Below, piece by piece: positions 57,322 to 64,000 of a DNA stretch of 64,000 bases. Within the stretch, counting starts at the first letter, position 1; every line of letters starts with the position of its first letter. Below the pieces are notes generated by a model, which was not told the DNA's origin, did not search any database, and saw only the letters and a list, made by a program, of their open reading frames with translations. The stretch spans positions 1 through 64,000 of the forward strand of contig WBZZ01000782.1 of assembly GCA_019918135.1 (NCBI GenBank). Reading direction: 5' to 3'. Source of the stretch: Paulinella micropora (lineage: Eukaryota > Cercozoa > Imbricatea > Euglyphida > Paulinellidae). A program made the position numbers and the translations under genes.

Positions 57322-59752
57322 TTATACCCAGAAGACATCATCATCCGCTTCATTAACTCCCGATCCAAAATTGAAGTCGTATTCGTCGTCTTTTATATAC
57401 TCGCGTATCTTGTCTCGGATTGTGCTGACATTTATTGTAAATCTGTATTTTTTGTTGTTTTTTCCTCCGCTTTGTTTGGGCTTATCTATGCCTACATGCT
57501 TCAGTTGGGTGAAGAAGGCTCCTTTATGATAAGATATTCCCTGTTCTGAGCACCACTCTCTGTATCTTTCGCATAGGTGTACCGATTCCACTTTCATATC
57601 TTTGCTTTCAACTTTGTCAAATTTTGCTTCAATGGTGTCAATCATAAACTTAATAGCCTTTGGAAGGTTGGCCATTTTCTGCTCCGTCTTGTATTTTGTT
57701 TTAAATGCGGTCATAACACTTATTTCTTCGTATTGTCTAGTGGCAAAGTATTCAAAGGCACATCTGATAAAGTCATCGTCGTTTATTTCATCTAGAATTT
57801 TGGCGAAATATACTTTATCGTCCGCGTGCTTCCCACTTATTTTGTGAAGTGAATACCGCCTGTCGCTTCCTTCTATGTATAACGTGTTTTCGTTATTCGT
57901 GTAAAACCAGTATCTGGCGAAATGTTTTACTTTGTATTGCTTGCTTCCCTTGGGCTCTATTATTTCGTCTTTTTGGTCAATTTGACTTTTTAAGAGGTCG
58001 CTCATCGTAAAAGCCCCGCCTTTCTCGGGCAGTTCTTCAAACACTTTCAATATCTTGTTCGCATATGCGACATCGAATTTTTCCATGTATCTGCTAAAGT
58101 CTTTGACAACCACATGATTTTGCGTTCCCAACAACCTCTCCATAAATTTGCTCATTATGCCTTTCCCAGTTCCCTGGACGGAGTAAAACAAATGACCAAT
58201 ACCTCTATTTACATTTGGTTTCTGTATCATGTCCGCGACACTATCCAAAAAGTTGTCTAACTCGCCCTGGCCTTCAGTGAAGAAGTCAGTTTTATATGTT
58301 TATATAAGGCCCTCTCTTCAAAATTGTATTTGTTTTTACACTTTCAAATGGAATATTATCCATAGGAAACCCCATAAACAAATTTAGTTTGTTAGAATAT
58401 ACTGGGGGTATCCCCACTCGCTTCAAATACGGGTAAAACATGAAGTCGTCATATCGTTTAATTTTCCGCTTTTGCATCATGTCTTTTGCATATCCAGTTG
58501 AAAACTGATTGCCATTTCCAAAATGTTGATACAGCCATTGTTTTGCCCGCGGGTCGTGTTTGTCTCACTTCAATTCTTCAATGTATTCTGGATTCCGAAC
58601 AAAACATTCAAAACTTAATGCGGAAATCATTGCGCCTACTTCCGCTTGTACATAATATTCAGATCGGTCTGTCTCTTCGTCAATGTCTAGATTTAAAGTC
58701 ATCACGACTTGACCGCCTCCCCTTGATACTATGTTTATACAACTGCGCCATTCTTCCAGTCTTTCAAGGCTCGCCTCATTCTCTCTATAGTGTTTAATAT
58801 ATACGTTATCTATATCTCCAAAGTATTTAAGGCTGGGAGTTTGATAAGGCTCAATAATCGTATTTTCTGGAAAGGTTAGGCCTTCATTCATTTCCTTTAA
58901 TTTAAGAGCCATGTCTATCCCTAATTTCTCCTTAATGACCTTTGAACAACTTTCCAGATCGTAGTCCTTCTTTTCTAGCATCAGGCCGTCAAAGCATAAA
59001 ACACACATAATAGGATTTCCAAAATAGTCTAGCATAACTTGTAGAATTTTGTTTTCAAAGTCGCATAACAATGTATTCATATAACTAGCCTCGTGGTTGA
59101 AGTCTTCGCCTCTGTTAATCCGCCTCTGCTTAACTTTTTCAAATTCTTTCATGTCTGCCCCCGCAAACTTTCCATGTAGGGCTTTCATTTCTTGTTTGAA
59201 GGCCGTTAGAAACCTCGTCTTTTTCGCGACTGCATTGTAATCCTTTTCGCCTCCATTTAGGACGGATAGGATAATCTGTTTTGCCTTGTCTCTGTCAATC
59301 GTCTCGTTTTTGCTCGTGAGATCGGCTATTACCTTCTCTCTATTTTTCACATACGATCGCAGATATTTCGCTTCAAAGTTAAATATCGCACATAAATGTA
59401 GTAGTAATACTATGACTGGATGCGCATTTACCATATCAATATCTACATAGTAATCGCGGGCGATACTATTAGTATGCCTTATCTCGCGCGGTATGTTTTG
59501 GAGAGATAATGAGCCTACAGCATTAAATCTACCTTTGCCCCCATTTTGCCGATACACTACAGAGACTTGATTATTGAATACTTTTTGAATATATTTTTTT
59601 AGCAGTGTTATAGGACTTCCGTCTTTGAAACATTTCTCTCGCAGTTGGCTTTTTAAGTCATCAAAATTGTTAATAATATAGGATAGTTTGTTCGCATCAA
59701 ATAACTCCTCTTTGTTAATAAACTGAGTGCGGGTTGCCTCATCAACATCCAT
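57322..59752 (-). pseudogene. TVpol-S3H: polymerase domain with superfamily 3 helicase, broken
   Basis: The N-terminal 395 codons have GRFNAVGSLSLQNIPREIRH and DYYVDIDMVNAHPVIVLLLH, then CVLCFDGLMLEKKDY, the motif order of the transposon-virus polymerase (TVpol, family A-like) of virophages and PLVs. The C-terminal part has FYSVQGTGKGIMSKFMERL (Walker A), KVFEELPEKGG and YWFYTNNENTLYIEGSDRR (motif C and following), a superfamily 3 helicase. The joined domains are known from Sputnik-like virophages and replicate the element. About one break. ATG 59752 follows TTATTATAG. Confidence 0.8.
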
Positions 59753-59912
59753 CTATAATAAGGTTATAATTTTTTTTTGTGTGGCTAATCTGGTTATTAT
59801 AGATAGTATATATAAGACAACATATATTATCCTTAAATGGAAATTATACATAAGACCGCTACACTGGGGGGGGGTTTTAGGCAAAAAAAAAATAGTTTGC
59901 GCCTGTCTGCCG

Positions 59913-61091
59913 TTAGATTTCAATTGGGGTTGTTTTTAAATTGATAAACGTTTTGTAAGTATCGCCGTATAGTTTATTTACAACGGAAGTGACTATTATA
60001 TATGTTGTGTCCCGCCGTGGTTCAAAAGTAATATATTTGGGCTCATACATTACTAATACGTATCTCTTGTTGGATTTGTCCCACCACATTGGATTGAATT
60101 TCTCGCATTTACATTTTTCACTCAACTCTTTGGAGGGTATAATGCTTTTCGCTTCGTCTATATGAAATTTAAGTCTGTTGAAATGGTCTCTGCCAACATA
60201 GCGGGTTATCATTACTTTAGATCGCGTATCTCTTCGCTCTTTTACGCATTTTTTGTATAGGTTTTCAATTCTTTTCTTTTTGTGATAGTCGCGCACCATT
60301 TCAGATATCTTCTTCGCCCCCGCCCGCCTGTCTCGTATCTCTTTCATTTTGATAAGTTGCTCCTCCTTGCGCACTTCGTCGATGTGATCGCCATATTTTA
60401 CGAACGATTGCCACACATCCCACATTTCCACAATCTTCGCTATTTTGTACTCCGTAATCTCTGCTTTCGTTTCGTCAAATGCATCACCCACCTCGTTTAT
60501 TCTTTTTACATGTTGTGCGTTAGTCTTTGTTGCCCATCTGCCTTCTCCGCCGTTCATTATAATCAAGTCTCCTTGCGGTTTTTCATCTTTAACTCCTTCG
60601 GCTTCGAGTCTGCCATACACTAGTTTTATAATTTTTTCTAGTCTATGATATAGTTCGTTTAATCGCACACAATAACTCCCCCCTGGTTCTTCCTCTAGCC
60701 TATTGATTTCAGATTGTAGCCATGGTATCTTTGTTTCGTAAAAGCACCTATAATGCTTATCTTCTAACGAGTGGACTCCTGCCTGTATCTTCTTTTCGCA
60801 TATTACGCATTGTCTCTCGGGCATGTAATCCACCATTTCTAAAAGGTCGATGTTTTTTCTAGGTCTGTAAAAATGGTTACACGAACACGAAGCACCAACA
60901 AATGCAACATAACCACCCCACGCATACGGGTAGGACATAGTTATCGGCTTATTACATAAGCATCTCTCTGGATCGTTTAAATACGTTAGGTTTTCACTTG
61001 CTTCAACGTCAGTAGGCGTCCATTGTTTTTTGTCGGGTTGTATACTCGCTAGTATTTCGTTTATCCTCTCTTCGCCTTGTGTCTTCGCCAT
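59913..61091 (-). CDS. Hypothetical zinc-binding protein, 392 aa
   Basis: The start is set at MAKTQGEERINEILASIQPD (61091) because TAATATATAAGACA lies directly before it. The N-terminal third has CLCNKP and CSCNHFYRP, then CVICEKK and a later Cys (CFYET), suggesting one or two zinc sites. A long Lys/Glu-rich helical middle follows, and a C-terminal part with KCKCEKFNPMWW. Uninterrupted. It lies upstream of the TVpol-S3H gene on the same strand, so a DNA- or RNA-binding role is plausible; no family recognised. Confidence 0.55.
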   Translation of the reverse strand: MAKTQGEERINEILASIQPDKKQWTPTDVEASENLTYLNDPERCLCNKPITMSYPYAWGGYVAFVGASCSCNHFYRPRKNIDLLEMVDYMPERQCVICEKKIQAGVHSLEDKHYRCFYETKIPWLQSEINRLEEEPGGSYCVRLNELYHRLEKIIKLVYGRLEAEGVKDEKPQGDLIIMNGGEGRWATKTNAQHVKRINEVGDAFDETKAEITEYKIAKIVEMWDVWQSFVKYGDHIDEVRKEEQLIKMKEIRDRRAGAKKISEMVRDYHKKKRIENLYKKCVKERRDTRSKVMITRYVGRDHFNRLKFHIDEAKSIIPSKELSEKCKCEKFNPMWWDKSNKRYVLVMYEPKYITFEPRRDTTYIIVTSVVNKLYGDTYKTFINLKTTPIEI

Positions 61092-61139
61092 TGTCTTATA
61101 TATTAGTGTATTATATATATTATACATAAGGCTATTTCT

Positions 61140-61331
61140 TTAATATGAAATTCCTTGCGCTCGCTTTCTCTTATCTTTCTTTTTAGCACTAATCTTCTCT
61201 TTGTTTGCTTCGCAATACTTCTTGCTCGCCTTTCTAGCCATCTCGGGCTTTCTTTTTGCATATTCCAGTCTTGATTTTCTGCGAGCCTCCAGTCGCGCTT
61301 CATCTGTCAAATACTTAAATGGTGGTGCCAT
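61140..61331 (-). CDS. Small basic helical protein, 63 aa
   Basis: MAPPFKYLTDEARLEARRKS continues as a Lys/Arg-rich helix with KKYCEANKEKISAKKK. It resembles the 58-aa protein at 24659-24835 (KKYLTPEDKRKANSEKALAY). ATG follows ATAATATATATAATAACAG. Unknown function. Confidence 0.5.
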   Translation of the reverse strand: MAPPFKYLTDEARLEARRKSRLEYAKRKPEMARKASKKYCEANKEKISAKKKDKRKRAQGISY

Positions 61332-62145
61332 CTGTTATTATATATATTATACATAATAATATCTTTAAATAAAAATTAACTCTTCTCCGTCAATTCCGCT
61401 TCACCGACGCTCCTTTATTGTTTGCCACCGCGGTTTGTCTCAGAGAGCAAATCACCTTCAACTGCTTCTTTTCGCCCAGTCCTTAAAGTCCTTAAATTTT
61501 TTTAAAAGTCCCCTATAATTTTAAGGATACCCTATAAGCGGTATTTTACACGAATTCTAACTCTGCCCATATTACACATGCCCATATCCTTGCTTTCTTA
61601 TTATTATTATTAATATTATTATTATAAAAATAGGGTATATAAAAAGGGATTTAACCCCATTTGACTGAGTTTAACTATGTCCTTGCGGACGTCCCTTGTT
61701 TTAGTCCCCTGTTTTCGCAAAAGTTGGCCGACTCCCCCCCCCCCCTTTATTGTCCATAATACCATTTAGTGGCGGGGGGTAATCTTACATTTGAGAATAG
61801 GGGATTTCACTCCCCGATACTTTAAATGAAGACGTTTCAACGAAATAAGCCCGCTACACCTATTGCTTGAGTCCTTATGAGTATGTGAGATTTATTGTTA
61901 TAGGGCACCCTTGATTTACAAACACAGCGAAATAAGCGCTCCTATTCATCGCGGGTAATAAACCGATTGAAAAGTTGGCCGACCAAACATTGAAAAAATT
62001 GATTTTTTTTGGACATTTTCAAACTTTTTTTCACTTTTTTTTTCCACTTTTTTGAGAAAAGAAATAATGACTTATAAAAAAAAATAAGCACCTTACCCCA
62101 GATTTTAAAGGATACCTAGCAAGACTTATTTTACCATAATTCGTC
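61332..62145. other. Non-coding AT-rich region with diverged duplicates
   Basis: No gene in about 800 bases. A stretch at about 61518-61590 (AAGGATACCCTATAAGCGG and following) resembles 62103-62165, the end of the zinc-repeat gene, so it may be a decayed copy of that gene's 3' side. AAAGTTGGCCGAC occurs at about 61722 and 61975, and CGAAATAAGC at about 61842 and 61930. A C-run lies at about 61735-61745. Confidence 0.45.
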
Positions 62146-62505
62146 TTACCCCGCATTACACTCCTTACATTGGTGTTGTTGTCTCTCATGTTCGCATATC
62201 TGACTTCCACCGCAGTCCTTGCAATGGTATTTTACTCTGTTATGTTCGCATATCTGACTTCCACCGCAGTCCTTGCAAACACATCTTTGTCTATTATGTT
62301 CGCATATCTCGCTTCCACCACACTCCTTACATTTGCTTTTTCGCATATTATGTTCGCATTTACGTCTAGCATTTTCCGCTCTACACCTTCTTCTACAGCC
62401 TTCACAAGTCTTCAACCTTCGCCCCTTGTTATTCAAAAATTTTGCCGGTAGTCTCCAACATCTACACTTACCGCACTTCTCGTGTTTAACTTCCTCTGTT
62501 ATCAT
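62146..62505 (-). CDS. Zinc-repeat protein, 119 aa
   Basis: The start is taken at MITEEVKHEKCGKCRCWRLP (62505), directly after CGATATATAAAAGGG. The protein has an N-terminal zinc ribbon (CGKC...CEGC) and four repeats of the type CEHNRxxxxCKDCGGSQI. This CxHxR..CxxC repeat is known from large DNA virus proteins of unknown function. It probably binds nucleic acid. It is the last gene at the right end of the PLV. Confidence 0.65.
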   Translation of the reverse strand: MITEEVKHEKCGKCRCWRLPAKFLNNKGRRLKTCEGCRRRCRAENARRKCEHNMRKSKCKECGGSEICEHNRQRCVCKDCGGSQICEHNRVKYHCKDCGGSQICEHERQQHQCKECNAG

Positions 62506-62817
62506 CCCTTTTATATATCGTTTGTTAGTCTTTAACATATAAACCAATAAGATAATATCGTTATGGCTGAGCCGGTGCCACCAATTTTTGGGCGACGGGA
62601 TCACTTTTGCCGATCGTCCACACAATGTGGTACGTATCTCAAGTAAAAAAAATAGCACAATGTGGTACGTATCTTTTCCCCAAAAACCTAGGAACTGGGG
62701 ATTTCGTGGATCCACGAAATCACAACTAATTTCACTTTTTTGTTATCCCCCCCAACCTCCCCGCCACCCACTTCGTGAGTGTCCGCCCCCCCCCCCCTTC
62801 CCCCCATTTTGTTGTGT
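62506..62817. other. Gene-free stretch with short repeats
   Basis: Direct repeat CACAATGTGGTACGTATCT at about 62621-62639 and 62656-62674; perfect 22-base palindrome at 62700-62721 (centre GTGGATCCAC); C-run near 62787-62798. No gene. Confidence 0.6.
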
Positions 62818-63222
62818 GATCATTTATGTATTCGCAACTTGTCCAACCGCAAAGTATTAAACAAGCCTTAAAAATATGAAAAACCAATATTTGACATATA
62901 GAAAACATACATAGAAAACAAAAAAAGTGTCAAATGTTTAACATAAATTTTCTAACTGAGCACATTAAGAGAGATTTTGACGAAAGGACACATAAACCAT
63001 ATACACGCAGTTTATATATATTTTTGTGAAATAAAAATATGGTTTATGTGTCCTTTCGTCAAAATCTCTCTTAATGTACTCAGTTAGAAAAATTTATGTT
63101 AAACATTTGACACTTTTTTGTTTTCTATGTATGTTTTCTACATGTCAAATATTGGTTTTTCATATTTTTAAGGCTTGTTTAATACTTTGCGGTTGGACAA
63201 GTCGCGAATACATAAATGATCA
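62818..63222. repeat. Large inverted repeat with about 185-bp arms
   Basis: Left arm 62818-63002, loop about 34 bases, right arm 63037-63222; near-perfect complementarity over the length (for example TGATCATTTATGTATTCG against CGAATACATAAATGATCA). It lies between the last PLV gene and the copia fragment. It could be an element end, a foldback transposon or an assembly or replication fold. Confidence 0.9.
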
Positions 63223-64000
63223 TATATATATAAACGCGATTATAAATACTATATAAAACCTATACTATCAGTCGGAGAGGTTTGTCCGTGGAATGCAATT
63301 CGGGTTCCGGGGCTCCACACCATCCCGAGAACACGAACGTACTCAGCGACGGGGCAATCAGATTGGCACTGGAAATGCAGCATAGATCTAACACTGGAGC
63401 TCGAATATTCTTCCCCTCCCCCCGGACTGGTCAGGATTAAGTCTATTACTATTAGTAGAGAAGGGAGGGGGGATAGCGTAGTTGAAAGTCCCCATCGTAT
63501 GCGCGTTCGCATATCGAGCGAAATGTAGTGCCCGACAGGTCGTCGCCATTTTACCTATATCACCCCCCTCAATATAAAGTATGCGGAAAATTACGAAACT
63601 TAATATAAGCCACATCCTGGAGCGTAAATGAAAACGAATATAATAATAAATATACTATATATCCCGTAAAAAATATCCGTTGCTCATAGCTTGAGCTCCC
63701 TTCCGAACTTAGCGAGAAATTCCTTCACCAACTTCACCGATATTTGATTCGCCAAGTACTTGAATTTCTCGTACGTGAAATTTATCTTGGTGAATAAATC
63801 TGCGATATTATCCTCCGTTGGTACCCGGAATAACTTTACTACTCCCTTTTTAACCAACTTTTCGAGTAAGTGGTATCTTACGTCGATATGTTTGGTCCGT
63901 GACTCCCCCAATCCTCTTTCCGACAAGATGATGGTCCCTTCATTATCTTCGAATAAGGGGGTAAAACCTTTTTGGGGCAATCCGATATCACGGAGGGTCT
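63223..64000 (-). mobile_element. Ty1/copia LTR retrotransposon, 3' part, cut by window edge
   Basis: The RNase H end of copia pol is on the minus strand at 63684-64000. Downstream is a purine tract, GAGGGGGG (63563-63570), directly followed by TG (63562-63561), the usual start of a 3' LTR. The LTR would then run from about 63562 to near 63223, where the inverted repeat ends; that far end is uncertain. Only a fragment is visible, so whether the element is whole cannot be judged. Confidence 0.75.
63684..64000 (-). CDS. Copia pol, RNase H C-terminal part
   Basis: Contains the typical copia end: FEDNEGTIILSERGLGESRT, KHIDVRYHLLEKLVKKGVVK and VPTEDNIADLFTK. In copia this RNase H domain removes the RNA strand during reverse transcription. 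Starts beyond the window edge; the stop is at 63684. Confidence 0.85.
   Translation of the reverse strand, partial: TLRDIGLPQKGFTPLFEDNEGTIILSERGLGESRTKHIDVRYHLLEKLVKKGVVKLFRVPTEDNIADLFTKINFTYEKFKYLANQISVKLVKEFLAKFGRELKL

Larger units (their letters stand above)
23776..63222. mobile_element. AT-rich PLV fossil (TVpol-S3H type), split by a nested Polinton
   Basis: Virus-type genes at 23776-30160 and 51150-62505 have the same AT-rich composition and promoter style and belong to one element of about 18 kb once the Polinton (30161-51149) is set aside. It carries TVpol-S3H, packaging ATPase, phospholipase-A2-like virion gene, GIY-YIG nuclease, fibre and zinc proteins. This is the gene set of PLVs and virophage-like elements. 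No capsid gene was recognised. It has roughly eight to ten breaks besides the insertion, so it is older than the Polinton. Ends are uncertain: the left limit touches the CCTA array, and the right limit lies between 62505 and a large inverted repeat ending near 63222. Confidence 0.7.

Noticed and set aside
1-64000. CRISPR array
   Set aside because: No regular repeat-spacer pattern; all repeats found are tetranucleotide arrays, hairpins or terminal repeats.
1-64000. Free bacterial or phage genome segment
   Set aside because: Copia retrotransposon, Polinton with target duplication, TATA boxes and a GT-AG intron point to a eukaryotic nuclear genome; no ribosome binding sites or bacterial genes seen.

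Overview
The window is eukaryotic DNA, probably from a protist, alga or early-branching fungus or animal relative. I recognise no host gene, so the host cannot be named. It is a stack of mobile and virus-like elements. Evidence for a eukaryotic nuclear setting is a Ty1/copia fragment at the right edge, a Polinton with perfect ends and target duplication, one GT-AG intron, and TATA boxes.

Region 1 (about 380-20708) is GC-rich. It is an old, much broken Polinton-like virus (PLV) copy with a tyrosine recombinase, an FtsK/HerA packaging ATPase, a double-jelly-roll major capsid protein, a penton-like protein, an HMG-box protein, a RuvC-like resolvase, a class I ribonucleotide reductase small subunit, a SLATT-like membrane protein, an F-box/zinc protein, a WASP-like protein with three WH2 repeats, and fibre proteins. 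Several genes are preceded by the motif A(6-9)-N-AATCTT. No DNA polymerase is visible. Region 2 (20709-23775) is about 3 kb of strand-switching CCTA/TAGG tetranucleotide repeat that cuts into the fibre gene and holds a 67-bp foldback.

Region 3 (23776-30160 and 51150 to about 62800-63222) is an AT-rich PLV fossil of another lineage. It has a TVpol-S3H replication gene, a packaging ATPase, a phospholipase A2-like virion gene, a GIY-YIG endonuclease gene, a peptidase-S74-type fibre and several zinc-binding genes. Capsid genes were not recognised. Region 4 (30161-51149) is a nearly whole 21-kb Polinton inserted into the GIY-YIG gene of Region 3. It has 96-bp identical terminal inverted repeats and a 6-bp target duplication (ACACAT). 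It carries an RVE integrase, protein-primed PolB, ATPase, adenain-type protease, penton, major capsid protein, lipase and fibre. The right margin (about 63223-64000) is the 3' end of a copia retrotransposon on the minus strand.

The nested Polinton and the PLV around it share a fibre / two-membrane-segment protein / small Cys-rich secreted protein cassette in the same order, an AP2-like zinc protein near one end, and a promoter style with a TATA box just before ATG. They differ in replication machinery. The Polinton also shows stop codons buried in GTAGGG..CCCTAC hairpins and similar hairpins directly before start codons. These elements therefore appear to exchange host-recognition genes while keeping separate replication cores.
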